Made by a program: the position numbers and the translations under genes
Shown: positions 17,061-26,853 of the stretch, one piece after another
Numbering within the stretch: the stretch's first letter is position 1
How the letters are laid out: every line of letters starts with the position of its first letter
The notes under the pieces: generated by a model
Databases searched by the model: none
Told to the model about the DNA's origin: nothing
What the model saw: the letters and a program-made list of their open reading frames with translations, nothing else
Assembly (NCBI RefSeq): GCF_010894435.1
Contig: NZ_JAAIXZ010000015.1
Location: 1 to 64,000, forward strand
Length of the DNA stretch: 64,000 bases
Direction of reading: 5' to 3'
Origin: Pyxidicoccus trucidator
Lineage (GTDB): Bacteria; Myxococcota; Myxococcia; Myxococcales; Myxococcaceae

Positions 17061-18101
17061 TTAGAGGCTTCCTGCGTCGTCCCTGACCGGGGCTTCGCTG
17101 ACGGAGAGCGCCTTGTGGATGGCGAGCGAGTGGGCGTCATGCAGCCCCCCATCCCGCTGGGCGTCACGAAGCTCCGTGAGAGTGGGCAGGTCTTCGAGGG
17201 GCGGCTGCTCGTCGGGCGCCCCTTCCCCTGCCGGGCTGGTGGCCATGGCCTCGGGAGAAGCCATGGGCCCTCGAGGTGTCCTCCCTCTCCATCGCGAGGC
17301 CCGGACGCCCCCATCTGGAAGGACAGGGAGGTTCGCCAGATAGCCGAACGTGGGAGTTGGAGCGAAGTACTGGGTGACCGGGAGGGCGTCGACCGTCATG
17401 TCGAACTTGTTCACGATGTTGGTCGTCGCTCCGAAGAACTTCCCCCCAATCTGTACGACGGACTGCGCCGCCTGCCCTTCGACCTTCACCTCCTTGAGCT
17501 CACGGGAGGTGATCTGGGTGAGCACCACGCCGGTGATGTAGCGGACCTCGCAGGTGCGCGCCGGGAGACGCTGGCGCATGATCTCCACAATGTTCGCGCA
17601 CTTCGCGGGATCCTTCTCGGCTGCGATGACAGGGTCGGAGATGCTGAATTCATAGGCATGATCGGCGGAGGAATTGATTCCGCCGACCACATGCTGGAAG
17701 GACAGCGCGGCCTGCCCCGTGACCTTCTTCAGGGTCAGCGCGTCGATGCCCGGGCGCGAGTCCACCTCACATCCGGCAAGTTGGTGCTTGAAGAGGCGCT
17801 CGAATTCGAAGTCACCCGCATCGGGCGAATCGCATGAGACACCCTCCCGCCTTGCCTTGCGGACATAGAGCGTGGAGAGCGCGTAGGAAGGATTGTTCCG
17901 CAGCGAGGAGATGGCTGGCGCCGGGAAGCGGTTGCCGATCATCTGCTCGTACGTGTAGTCCTCCAGGAGCTGGTCTTGGAGACGGGGCACCACGCCTCCA
18001 TCCCGTTCGAGCGAGCCTCCCTCGGGAGGATGGGGGCATCCCGAAGTAGCCAGAATGGCCGCCACGGACATCGCCAGGATGACTCTCGGTAATACGTTCA
18101 T
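17061..18101 (-). CDS. Lipoprotein of unknown function, first gene of protease operon
   Basis: The 346-residue product begins MNVLPRVILAMSV and has a lipobox around ATSGC. The start at 18101 is fixed by GAGGAGGAG just upstream; a 69-residue longer frame has no signal. The central part (about 100-250) is beta-rich (QVVGG-type and VRYITGVVLTQITSRELKEV segments), and the C-terminal ~90 residues are Pro/Glu/Asp-rich and probably disordered. No family is recognised. It lies 27 bases upstream of the S8 protease, so it is likely co-expressed and might be a membrane partner, inhibitor or substrate; that is inference only. Confidence 0.6.
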   Translation of the reverse strand: MNVLPRVILAMSVAAILATSGCPHPPEGGSLERDGGVVPRLQDQLLEDYTYEQMIGNRFPAPAISSLRNNPSYALSTLYVRKARREGVSCDSPDAGDFEFERLFKHQLAGCEVDSRPGIDALTLKKVTGQAALSFQHVVGGINSSADHAYEFSISDPVIAAEKDPAKCANIVEIMRQRLPARTCEVRYITGVVLTQITSRELKEVKVEGQAAQSVVQIGGKFFGATTNIVNKFDMTVDALPVTQYFAPTPTFGYLANLPVLPDGGVRASRWRGRTPRGPMASPEAMATSPAGEGAPDEQPPLEDLPTLTELRDAQRDGGLHDAHSLAIHKALSVSEAPVRDDAGSL

Positions 18102-18613
18102 CGGGCACTCCTCCTCGGAGCGCGTACTCAATGCCCTTGAAATTGTTGCGCTGCGCCTCCTAAAGCAGCGCGCGTACCAAAGGGCAGTCTCAGCAATTCC
18201 ATTGACTTGCGCGGCTGCCCTCGTACCCACGGACAGTGGACGTGATCGCAATCGCGCGATCGCACTCACAGCGCCTGCCAGGTCGGGATTCACACCAGGA
18301 GCATCCACGCCTCATGCGAGGACGCTTCCCGGGAATGCGATCGCACTCACGCCCTCTTCAAGCGGCGGCCTTCACGGAACCCCATGGTTTCTCAACGCCC
18401 ACCAGATGGCGCGCGCCTTGCTCTTCACAAACATTGCCAGCGGAGGGCAGCCCCGGAGGGGACATGCGGTAGGCGGATACGCAGGTCAGCGACTTCCGGA
18501 GGGCGCCACGAGGGCATGGGGGGCGTCTTCGGCAGGTCCGGTCGTCAGGGGCAAATACACCCCGAAGCGGCCGGGCCTGCCGAATCGACGTTTCTCGCGC
18601 TCGGCGGCCTCGC
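18102..18613. other. Intergenic region with two GCGATCGCACTCAC repeats
   Basis: This 512-base gap separates the protease operon promoter from the end of the FHA/sigma-54 gene. It holds two exact copies of the 14-mer GCGATCGCACTCAC at 18256-18269 and 18337-18350, in the same orientation and 81 bases apart. They could be regulator binding sites for the protease operon, whose first ATG is 155 bases away. No gene was supported. Confidence 0.5.
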
Positions 18614-20350
18614 TCAGCCGCCGAAGCGCTCGAAGTAGCGCGTGAGTTGTTTCACCGCCGTGCCCCGGTCCGCCGACACGCGGGGGGCCACCCGGTGCGC
18701 GAGGGACACGACCTCCTCCGCCGTGCGCGGCACCGGGAATTGCGCCGCTCCGCTCATGTGAAACAGCAACAGGGGCTTGAGGTACTTCTCGTTCAGCTCC
18801 TTCTGGTCGTCCCACGTGCGCGGCGCGTGCTGGTGGTCCTCGATGAAGGCCCGCACCGCCGTGGCGGCGACCTGCGTAGCCAGTCCTTCCCAGTCATCCC
18901 CTGGCGCCAGCCCCTCCACCGGCGGGCGCGGGGCTTCCTGGGGCAGCGGCGCCACTGGCAGCAGCGCCCCCTGCTCCAGCGCTCGCCGGCAGGCCTTCGC
19001 GTCGATGCTTCCCTTCACCGCCTCCCTCGGCAGGCGCTGGACGAAGTTGGCCAGCTCCCGGAAGTTGCCCTCCCAGCGGTGTGCTCGCAGCAACTCCAGC
19101 GACTCTGGTGTGAGCGTGTCGTAGGCCGTCACCCTCTCGCCCAGAGAGCGCGTGCGCAGGTACGCGGCGAGGTCCTCCCATCGCTCCCTCAGCGGGGGCA
19201 CATCGATGACCTGGATGGACAGCCGGTACCAGAGGTCCGCCCGGAACCGCCCCTCCAGCGTCGCGGCCCGCAAGTCCTTGTTCGTCGCGCAGACAATCCG
19301 CACGTCCGCCCGCTTCGGCCGGCCGTATCCGCCAAGGCGCTCGTACTCGCCGCTGTCCAGGAAGCGCAGCAGCATCGGCTGGACCTCGGGCGGCATGTCC
19401 GCCACCTCGTCCAGGAACAGCGTGCCTCCGTTGGCCCGCTCCACCGCGCCGATGATCTTCTGCGTGGCCCCCGTGAAGGCCCCCTCCTCCGCGCCGAACA
19501 GCTCCGAGCGCAGCAGGTCCTTGCCGAACATCGAGCAGTTCAGCGCCACGAAGGACCCGCTCCGGCCCGAGCGACGGTGGTACGTCCTCGCCAGCCCCTC
19601 CTTGCCCGCCCCCGAGGGCCCCAGCAGGAGGATGCGGATGCTCCGCGCGGCGGCGTCCACCACCTCGCGGTGCGCTTCCCGGATGGAGCGTGAGGCCAGG
19701 ATGAGCCCTTCCTCGCGCGTCTGCCGCTCCGCCTCGAACAGCAGGTTCTGCCGGCTGACGTACTCCCACAGCTGCTGGAGCACCCGAGCCCAGCGCCGGT
19801 CCATCGTCTCCTGCAGGGAGAGGCGCAGCTCGCGGCCTCCCGCCACCGGAATGCGTCCGGGCTCGTCCGCGAGGGTCTCCGCCCCCTTGCCGCCATGCAG
19901 GGAGACCGTGGCGGGAATCCCCACCCGTGCCAGCCAGTCCTGCACCGCCCGCACCAGCCCCGGGCCGAAGTCCTCACTCCCAGACCAGGATGCGTCCGCC
20001 GGCCCGCCATCACCCCGCTCCCGATGCTCGGGCGCCGCGAGCTGCAGGATGACGGACTGCCCCGCGGGCACCCGCACCGTCTGGCGCCTTGGCAGGAACA
20101 GCCAGCTTCCGTTGCGGCTGCCCACGTCGCGCACGCACACCGTGCCCCCCTCCACCCAGACGAGCGCGTGGTTGGCTGAGACGCTGGGCGACGCGAGGGC
20201 CACTCCCCGCGGCGGACGCTCCAGGCCCGGCGGCACCTCGCCTGAGAGGTCCGCTGCCTCCGGCTGCCTGCCGGCCAGGAGCGCTTCGCCTTCCACCAAC
20301 TCGATGGACTCCGCCCCCAGCTCCGGGGCCTGCAACACGATGCGCGTCAA
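18614..20350 (-). CDS. FHA-domain sigma-54 activator
   Basis: This 578-residue regulator has an N-terminal FHA domain (LLAGR near 24-28, SRNGS at 78-82) that should bind phosphothreonine. A sigma-54 AAA+ domain follows, with Walker A GPSGAGKE (244-251), the sigma-54-contact loop GAFTGA (290-295) and Walker B LFLDE. The expected Fis-type DNA-binding helix-turn-helix is not recognisable at the C-terminus; instead there is a ~100-residue helical tail (NEKYLKPLLLFHMSG). The start is a TTG at 20350 with GGAGG seven bases away, which also fits the FHA boundary. It lies 126 bases downstream of a GNAT gene. It probably links Ser/Thr kinase signalling to sigma-54 promoters. Confidence 0.88.
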   Translation of the reverse strand: MTRIVLQAPELGAESIELVEGEALLAGRQPEAADLSGEVPPGLERPPRGVALASPSVSANHALVWVEGGTVCVRDVGSRNGSWLFLPRRQTVRVPAGQSVILQLAAPEHRERGDGGPADASWSGSEDFGPGLVRAVQDWLARVGIPATVSLHGGKGAETLADEPGRIPVAGGRELRLSLQETMDRRWARVLQQLWEYVSRQNLLFEAERQTREEGLILASRSIREAHREVVDAAARSIRILLLGPSGAGKEGLARTYHRRSGRSGSFVALNCSMFGKDLLRSELFGAEEGAFTGATQKIIGAVERANGGTLFLDEVADMPPEVQPMLLRFLDSGEYERLGGYGRPKRADVRIVCATNKDLRAATLEGRFRADLWYRLSIQVIDVPPLRERWEDLAAYLRTRSLGERVTAYDTLTPESLELLRAHRWEGNFRELANFVQRLPREAVKGSIDAKACRRALEQGALLPVAPLPQEAPRPPVEGLAPGDDWEGLATQVAATAVRAFIEDHQHAPRTWDDQKELNEKYLKPLLLFHMSGAAQFPVPRTAEEVVSLAHRVAPRVSADRGTAVKQLTRYFERFGG

Positions 20351-20476
20351 TGCAGTCCTCCGACGGTCTCCGTTCCACCCCCACCGCACTCCCAGCCCGC
20401 CATCCTACGTAATCGCACCACGAATCCCGATACCGGGGGCCCGCCTCCTTCCCCCAGATGACCGTGGCGCGCGTGC

Positions 20477-20977
20477 CTACTCCTCCAGGAACCGCTGCAT
20501 CGCATCCGGCATCCAGCGGAACACCGTCTTCTCGCGAGCAGTGGCACCCAGCCGGGCATAGAAGGCTCGCGCGGAGGCGTTCTCCGGCCGCATCTCCCAC
20601 CGAACGGGCAGCCCCTCCGCGGTGCCGACCTCCGCCAGGTGCCGCATCAGCGCCCGCCCCAGCCCCGCCCCTCGCACGCTCGCGCGCACGTACAGGTCGT
20701 CCAGCCGGATGACGCGCGAGTTCGCCCAGGTCATGAAGTCCACCGTGTAGGTCGCGAAGCCCACCATCCCCTCCGGCCCCTCCACCAGCGCCGCCCGCAG
20801 CAGCGGCGGCCGCGCGCCCAGCGCCTCCCGCAACCGGTCCTCCGTCGCCAACATGAACTGCGCGCTCTCTTCATGCGCCGCGAACTCGCGCAGCAGCGCC
20901 AGGAGCACCGGCGCATCCGCCTCGGTGGCGACGCGCACCTGGAAGATGGAGACCTGGGTCAGCTTGTCGGAGGACAT
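20477..20977 (-). CDS. GNAT-family N-acetyltransferase
   Basis: The 166-residue protein shows the GNAT fold. The acetyl-CoA-binding motif A appears as RLDDLYVRASVRGAGLGRAL (about 97-116) and motif B as WEMRPENASARAFYARLGA near the end. Such enzymes acetylate amines on small molecules or proteins. The ATG at 20977 gives the usual domain length; upstream in-frame sequence lacks similarity and crosses the divergent promoter region. The gene is divergent from the second radical SAM gene. The substrate is unknown. Confidence 0.85.
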   Translation of the reverse strand: MSSDKLTQVSIFQVRVATEADAPVLLALLREFAAHEESAQFMLATEDRLREALGARPPLLRAALVEGPEGMVGFATYTVDFMTWANSRVIRLDDLYVRASVRGAGLGRALMRHLAEVGTAEGLPVRWEMRPENASARAFYARLGATAREKTVFRWMPDAMQRFLEE

Positions 20978-21131
20978 GTTTTTCGCATCCCACGCGGCTG
21001 TCATTTTGCCAAGCCGCTGCACCCGGGGGATTCTGACGCCCACGGTCAGTCCGGAGGGGGAAACGTACCGTGAACTGGACTCCTCGTTCGTGCTGGCCGC
21101 CGCGCCGCCTTGCCTTGGAGCCAAGCCCCGT

Positions 21132-22547
21132 ATGCGCATCGCCGTCATCGCCACGTACACCCATCCCACCCGGCTGCGCGTCAAAGAACCTTCCATCATG
21201 CAGTCCTCCGTGCCGGAGCTCATCGCCGGCCTGTGCCCTGCGCACGCGGAGGTGGAGATCTTCAACGAGAAGGAGACCGACATCCCCCTGGACCGCCACT
21301 GGGACCTCGTCTTCTTCTCGTACCTGCACTCGTACTACGAGCACACCAAGGTGCTCTCCACCCTCTTCCGCGCGAAGGGGATGAAGACCGTGGCCGGCGG
21401 ACGCCACGCCAGCTACTTCCCGGATGACACGAAGGAGCACTTCGACGCGGTCATCACCGGCGAGCCGGAGGCCAACGTCCCCGCCCTCGTCGAGGACTTC
21501 GAGAAGGGCCAGCTCCAGTCGCTCTACAACCGGCCCTCGCTCGGCCCCACCGCCATCAAGCCGTACCGCTACGAGCTCATCGACTTCACCCAGAACAAGC
21601 TGCGCCTGCCCGGCATCGAGGCGTCCCGCGGCTGCCCCTTCACCTGCAACTTCTGCGTCCTCACCGGCAACGAGCGCTACCGCTACCGCCCCGTCGCCCA
21701 CGTCATCGACGAAATCCAGACACGCATGCACTGGAACCCCAACTTCCTGGGGCTCATGGACGATGCGTTCATCTTCCTCGACAACAACCTGGGCGGCTCG
21801 CCCAAGTACCTGCGCGAGCTGTGCGAGGCGCTCATCCCCCTGAAGAAGACCTGGGGGTGCGCGCTCACCTTCAACGTCCTCAAGGACGAGGCGCTGGTGA
21901 AGCTGATGGCGAAGGCCGGATGCCGCTACGTGTACACCGGCCTGGAGTCCCTCAATCCCGACTCCCTCAAGGCCATGAACAAGGGGCAGAACAAGCTGAG
22001 CGAGGTGGATGCCGTCATCCGCCGCGTGTTCTCCGCCGGAATCCTGCTGTCCTTCGGCCTCATCGTCGGCTCGGACGGGGACACCAACGAGTACCTGGAG
22101 AAGCTGCCCATGTACCTCGCGGACCTGAAGTACTTCTCCGTGACGTTTCTTGGCATCGTCTGCCCGTATCCGGAGACGCCCTTCTTCCGCGAGCTCCAGG
22201 CCGAGAACCGACTGCTGCCCGGCACCGTGAGCCGGGACTATGACGGCTACACCCTCTGCCACCAGCCGAAGAACCTGCACCCATCCGAGGTGGTGGAGCA
22301 CTTCAACCGGCTGTGCCTGGAATTGGGCAGCCTGCCCAACATCGCGAAGCACTACTGGTCCAAGCTCACCATGAGCGACATGCCCCGGTACAAGCAGACG
22401 ATTCTGTTCTCCGGGCCTGAAATCCTGAGCATCCGCAACCCGGTGAAGAACAAGGCACGGCGGTACATCGCCGGCCAGGATTCTCTTGAGGAGTGGGACG
22501 TGCGGCAGATGCAGACACTGGGCTTGCAGCCGCAGCGCCTGACCTGA
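21132..22547 (+). CDS. B12-binding domain radical SAM protein
   Basis: The 471-residue enzyme has an N-terminal cobalamin-binding-like domain (residues 1-130, VAGGRHASYFPDD, then ITGEPEANVPALV). The radical SAM motif RGCPFTCNFC follows, with Cys168, Cys172 and Cys175 as cluster ligands. Downstream, LGLMDDAFIF and the YTGLESLNPDSLKAM segment match the barrel. The family includes methyltransferases and cyclases acting on lipids, hopanoids or natural products. The ATG at 21132 begins the first beta-strand directly. The gene is monocistronic and ends at a hairpin shared with the convergent cyclase gene. The reaction cannot be deduced from its neighbours. Confidence 0.82.
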   Translation: MRIAVIATYTHPTRLRVKEPSIMQSSVPELIAGLCPAHAEVEIFNEKETDIPLDRHWDLVFFSYLHSYYEHTKVLSTLFRAKGMKTVAGGRHASYFPDDTKEHFDAVITGEPEANVPALVEDFEKGQLQSLYNRPSLGPTAIKPYRYELIDFTQNKLRLPGIEASRGCPFTCNFCVLTGNERYRYRPVAHVIDEIQTRMHWNPNFLGLMDDAFIFLDNNLGGSPKYLRELCEALIPLKKTWGCALTFNVLKDEALVKLMAKAGCRYVYTGLESLNPDSLKAMNKGQNKLSEVDAVIRRVFSAGILLSFGLIVGSDGDTNEYLEKLPMYLADLKYFSVTFLGIVCPYPETPFFRELQAENRLLPGTVSRDYDGYTLCHQPKNLHPSEVVEHFNRLCLELGSLPNIAKHYWSKLTMSDMPRYKQTILFSGPEILSIRNPVKNKARRYIAGQDSLEEWDVRQMQTLGLQPQRLT

Positions 22548-22560
22548 GGCGTGTCGCGTC

Positions 22561-22585
22561 CGGGGGGGCTCCGCAAGCCCCCCCG
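22561..22585. terminator. Bidirectional hairpin terminator between convergent genes
   Basis: Perfect ten-base arms CGGGGGGGCT and AGCCCCCCCG enclose the loop CCGCA. The hairpin lies 13 bases past the radical SAM stop and four bases past the stop of the convergent cyclase gene. Its strength and central location suit termination in both directions, although the following T-stretch is short. Confidence 0.75.
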
Positions 22586-22589
22586 TTGC

Positions 22590-25500
22590 TCAGCCCGCCG
22601 CGACCTGAGCGCCCACTCCGGACTCCGCCTCCAGCCGCTCCACGCGCCGCAGCTCGGCCTTCGCGTCGATGGAGGTGAACACCTCCCTGGCGCGGGTCAG
22701 CAGCTCCGGCCGCCGGTGCGGCAGCGCCGCCGCCGCGTCCAGGTACGCCACGCCCGTCTCCCAGCGGTTGGGCGTGGCCTCCAGCACCTTGAAGGCGCGC
22801 TGGAACAGCGGCTCCGCCGCCTTCGCGCCCTTCTTCAGCGCCTTCGCCCGCGCCGTCACCCGCATGGCCGGGCCCCGCAGGTACGGGTACAGCTTCCCCA
22901 GCGCCCGGGCCTTGAAGGCGCAGCGGCGTACAATCGCCCAGAGCTGCTCCTTCGGCACCGAGACGGCCCCCTGCTCCAGCGCGAAGAGCGCCCCCTCCGC
23001 CGCGTCCACCAGGCCAATCTGCAGGAAGGGCACCAGCACGTGGTAGCGCCAGAGCGCCTCGTCCGCACGCACCGCCATCAGCGCCGCCTCCTCCACCTGC
23101 TGCTCGCGCACCGCCACATTCACCAGGTGGTTGAGGCTCGCGCACTGGTTCGCCAGGTCCTGCACCTCGATGCTGATGCGCAGCCCCTCCTCCAGCTCCG
23201 CGCACAGCTCGCCCACGTCCCCGTCCCCTCGCAGGTAGCGGCACATGGGCACCCACGCGTGCGCCCAGCCCTGGTGCATCAGCGCGTTCAGCTCCACCCC
23301 CACCCGCCCCATCTCCCGGTAGTTCCGCTCGGCGACCTCGAAGCGCGCGGCCTGGAACTGGCTCGTCGCCAGCATCATCAGCCCCGTCTGCACCTCCCAC
23401 ATGTCGCCGACCTGCCGCAGCAGCGCCACCGCCTCCTCGCCGTACTGCGTCGCCCGCGACTGCTCATTCGTGAAGATGGACAGCGTCGCCAGCCGGCTCA
23501 GGGCAATGCCCTCCGCCGCCGCGTCTCGCGAGAGCCTCGCGTGCTTCAGCGCCCGGTGGCACCACGTGCCCGAGCGCTTCAGCAGCCCCGAGCCGAACAG
23601 CAGTGAGCCGTAATAGCTGCTCGCCAGGGCCAGCCCGTACTCACTGCGCGAGCGCTCCGCCATCGTCGCGGCCACCATCGTCGCCCACGTCAGCTTCCCG
23701 ATGTCCGCGAAGTAGTAGATCTTGATGAGCGAGATGAGCGTCGACAGCTGCTTCAGGTACAGCGGCAGCCGGGAGCCGAGCGGCCGCACCAGCCAGGGGA
23801 AGACGCCGTAGAGCAGGTGCAGCCCCAGCGCCAGCACCGTGCGCACACCCAGCGCCGCCAGGTTGCGCGGCATCGTGCGGCCCATCAGCACCAGCGCCGT
23901 CTCCAGCTCCTGGATGGCCCGCTTCGACTCGCCCTTCTCCTGGTGCGCCCGCCCCAGCCCCAGGTGGATTTCCGCCTTGCGCGACTCCTGCTCCTCGTCC
24001 GCCAGGCACTGCTCGAACATCAGGATGGCGCCCGCGTAGTTGCCCGCCTGCAAGAGCGTCTCCGCCAGCTCCTGCATCACCCGGCGCGTCTTGATGAGGA
24101 CCTCGTCCGGATCCAACGCCACCGTGCCGCCCAGGACCTCCATGGCCCGGTTGTAGTGGTGGATGGCGTCGTCGTTGGCGTACTGCTCGCGCGCGCTGCG
24201 AGCCGCCATCAGCGTGTACTCCAGCCCCTTCACCTCATCGTTCCCCGCGAGCGCGTGGTACGCGAGGATGCCCGCGGACTTCACCGGGTTGTCGCCCGCC
24301 CGCGTCTCGATGAAGCCCGCCATCCGGCGGTGCAGCTCCTCCCGCGCCGACACCAGCAGCGTGTTGTACGCCACGTCGCGGATGACGATGTGCTTGAAGA
24401 TGCAGGTGAAGGGCTCCTCCACCTCCAGCAGGATGAGCCCCAGCTTCGTCAGCGTGTCGATGGCCTCGCGAATCCGCTGCCGGGTCACCGAGCCCGGCGC
24501 CAGCTCCGCCACCGCCTCCAGCGTGAAGATGCGCCCCACCACGGAGGCCACCTTCACCACCAGCTTCTCCGTCTCGCTCAGCAGGTCGATGCGCGCCAGC
24601 ACCACGTCCTGGATGCTGTCCGGCAGCTCCAGCGCCTGGAGGCTGCGCTTGCGCTCCATCCGCTCCGCCCCCGGCGACACCGGCCCCAGGTAGCCGCCCT
24701 CCACCAGCCCCTGGACGATGGACTCGGCGAAGAACGGGTTGCCCTGCACCTTCGCCAGCAGCATGTCCTCCAGCACCGTGTCCGGAGGCTCCATGCGCAG
24801 GTGCAGCCGCAGGAGCGCCCGCGTGTCGTCGTCGTCCAGGTTCGCCAGGTCCAGGCGGTGCAGCCCGGGCAGCCCCTTGAGGTTCTTGAGGTGCTCGCCC
24901 GGCCGCATCGTCACCAGCAGCGTCACCCGCAGCGGGGCCAGCCGCGCGGCCACGTACTCGATGAGGTCGACGGAGATGTTGTCCGCCCAGTGCAGGTCCT
25001 CGAAGAACAGCAGCACCGGCGTCTGCTTCGACAGCTTCTCCAGCAACTGGAGGATGATCTGGAAGAGCTTCTGGTTCTTCCGGCGCGCGTCCAGCTCGCG
25101 CGTGACGGGCTCCTCCTCCAGCGGCAGGCCCATGATGCCCGCGAGCACCGGTATCCACTCCGGCCCGGTGTCCTCCAGCCCCTCGAAGCCCTGGCGCAGC
25201 TGCGCCAGCTGCGTGTCCAGGTCGGCTCCCTCATGCAGCCCGAAGACCTGGACCAGCACCTCCTTCCACGGGAAGAAGGGGGTGAACATCTCGTACGAGT
25301 AGCAGATGCCGTAGAGGCTCCGCGCCCCGCGCCCCTCCGCCTCCTCGACCACCTTCGCGCCCAGCCGCGACTTGCCGATGCCCGCCTCGCCAGACACCAC
25401 GCAGATGCGGCCACTACCGTCGATGGACTCCTCCACCGCGGTGCGCAGCGCCAGCAGCTCGCCCTGGCGGCCGACGATGTCGCCCTTGCCCTTGATGAAC

Positions 25501-26843
25501 AGGCTGCGGCGCACCTCCGCCTGGAGCCGGTACACCGGCACCGTGCGCGCCACGCCCTTGAGCTTCGCGTCCTCCACGAACTCGGTGGCGAAGCCGCTCT
25601 GCTGCAGCTTGCGCTCCGTGTTGCCGTCGATGTGGATGCCCGTGCCCCGCCCGTGCGTCATCAACCGGGCGGCCAGGTTCACCACTTCGCCCAGCGCCGA
25701 GTAGCCCTTGCGCCACGGCGAGCCCATGTCGCCGAAGTACGCGTGCCCCGTGGCGACGCCGATCTGCAGCTCCTGCACGAAGGGGAAGTTCTCCCGCTCG
25801 CGGATGAGCTTGCACGCCAGCCGGCTCGCCAGCACTTCCTTGCTCTGCAGCGCCGTGGGTGCGCCGAAGATGACGTAGAGGACGTTGCCCTTGTCCGTGA
25901 AGTCCGTCATCAGCAACACGCCGCCGTGGTGCGCGCTCTCCCGCTGGACGTACTCGTAGAAGGTGTTCAGCTCGCGGGTGAACTCCTCCGCCTGCTCCGG
26001 CTTGCTGCTGTTGGTGAAGCGCAGGAAGAAGCAGGTGACGTCGCGGAAGTCCCCGCTGAACTCCTGGTGCGCCGTCGTTATCTTCGTGAAGAGCACCGGG
26101 TGCAGCAGCAGCGCGCAGCGCCCCACCAGGTCATCCCCACCGCCCAGCGCCAGGGACGGCGGCGGCTGGGACTGGAGCGGCGCGGATGGCTCCAGGCGGT
26201 ACGCGCCGTCCCGGACCTCGCCCTTGCGCGCGCCCTCGGGCAGCAGCGCCCAGGCCTCGGGGCTCAGGAGCACCTCGCCCACCGTGGCGCGCTTCTCCGC
26301 CTTCACCGCCTGCTCCAGCGGCTGGCCGATGAGCGCCGGGTGCATCCACATTCCCGTGGAGCCGAGGACGATGCGGTGCGACTCGCCAAAGCCGATGCCG
26401 ATGCGCGAGGACACGGTGAAGCGCTGGCCCAGCAGCTCCAGTTGAGCGAAGCGCAGGAGCCGGCGCTGCACGCCCAGCGCGCACCGGGCCGCGCGCTGCA
26501 CCACGCCCGCGTCGTCCTCGCCCGGCGCGGGCTCGAAGCAGGCGAGGATGGAGTCTCCGGCGAACTGGTAGATGTCTCCGCCGTGGTCCTTCACGACGTC
26601 GATCATCTCCGTGTAGTAGCTGGTCAGCAGGCGCTGGAGCGCGTCGATGCCACGCGGCCCCGCCTCGCTCAGGCTGACGACGATGGGCGTGAAGCCGGCG
26701 ATGTCCAGCAGCAGGATGGCGCCCCGTACCGGCTCCACCGGTGGCAGGGAATGCGCCTCCGTGTGCTCCAGCCTGCGGAGCACCGCGCCGGGGATGTACG
26801 GCACCAGCGACGCGAGGATGGGGTCGGTGTTCGCCGGCAGCAT
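22590..26843 (-). CDS. Tandem nucleotide cyclase / AAA ATPase / TPR protein (soluble adenylyl cyclase-like)
   Basis: This 1417-residue protein has the architecture of soluble adenylyl cyclase. A first class III cyclase domain (about 38-215) has metal-binding Asp47 in LLLDIAGFTP and Asp97 in FAGDSIL. A second cyclase-like domain (about 270-440) lacks the first metal aspartate (CFFLRFTNSS). An AAA-type NTPase follows with Walker A SGEAGIGKSR (Lys491) and FFEDLHWAD, then a long helical TPR-like region to the end. By analogy the second domain completes the active site and may bind a regulator, while the NTPase/TPR part controls activity. The product would be cAMP or, less likely, cGMP. It starts 10 bases after a small membrane-protein gene in the same operon. 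Confidence 0.85.
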   Translation of the reverse strand: MLPANTDPILASLVPYIPGAVLRRLEHTEAHSLPPVEPVRGAILLLDIAGFTPIVVSLSEAGPRGIDALQRLLTSYYTEMIDVVKDHGGDIYQFAGDSILACFEPAPGEDDAGVVQRAARCALGVQRRLLRFAQLELLGQRFTVSSRIGIGFGESHRIVLGSTGMWMHPALIGQPLEQAVKAEKRATVGEVLLSPEAWALLPEGARKGEVRDGAYRLEPSAPLQSQPPPSLALGGGDDLVGRCALLLHPVLFTKITTAHQEFSGDFRDVTCFFLRFTNSSKPEQAEEFTRELNTFYEYVQRESAHHGGVLLMTDFTDKGNVLYVIFGAPTALQSKEVLASRLACKLIRERENFPFVQELQIGVATGHAYFGDMGSPWRKGYSALGEVVNLAARLMTHGRGTGIHIDGNTERKLQQSGFATEFVEDAKLKGVARTVPVYRLQAEVRRSLFIKGKGDIVGRQGELLALRTAVEESIDGSGRICVVSGEAGIGKSRLGAKVVEEAEGRGARSLYGICYSYEMFTPFFPWKEVLVQVFGLHEGADLDTQLAQLRQGFEGLEDTGPEWIPVLAGIMGLPLEEEPVTRELDARRKNQKLFQIILQLLEKLSKQTPVLLFFEDLHWADNISVDLIEYVAARLAPLRVTLLVTMRPGEHLKNLKGLPGLHRLDLANLDDDDTRALLRLHLRMEPPDTVLEDMLLAKVQGNPFFAESIVQGLVEGGYLGPVSPGAERMERKRSLQALELPDSIQDVVLARIDLLSETEKLVVKVASVVGRIFTLEAVAELAPGSVTRQRIREAIDTLTKLGLILLEVEEPFTCIFKHIVIRDVAYNTLLVSAREELHRRMAGFIETRAGDNPVKSAGILAYHALAGNDEVKGLEYTLMAARSAREQYANDDAIHHYNRAMEVLGGTVALDPDEVLIKTRRVMQELAETLLQAGNYAGAILMFEQCLADEEQESRKAEIHLGLGRAHQEKGESKRAIQELETALVLMGRTMPRNLAALGVRTVLALGLHLLYGVFPWLVRPLGSRLPLYLKQLSTLISLIKIYYFADIGKLTWATMVAATMAERSRSEYGLALASSYYGSLLFGSGLLKRSGTWCHRALKHARLSRDAAAEGIALSRLATLSIFTNEQSRATQYGEEAVALLRQVGDMWEVQTGLMMLATSQFQAARFEVAERNYREMGRVGVELNALMHQGWAHAWVPMCRYLRGDGDVGELCAELEEGLRISIEVQDLANQCASLNHLVNVAVREQQVEEAALMAVRADEALWRYHVLVPFLQIGLVDAAEGALFALEQGAVSVPKEQLWAIVRRCAFKARALGKLYPYLRGPAMRVTARAKALKKGAKAAEPLFQRAFKVLEATPNRWETGVAYLDAAAALPHRRPELLTRAREVFTSIDAKAELRRVERLEAESGVGAQVAAG

Positions 26844-26853
26844 GGTGGCGCCC

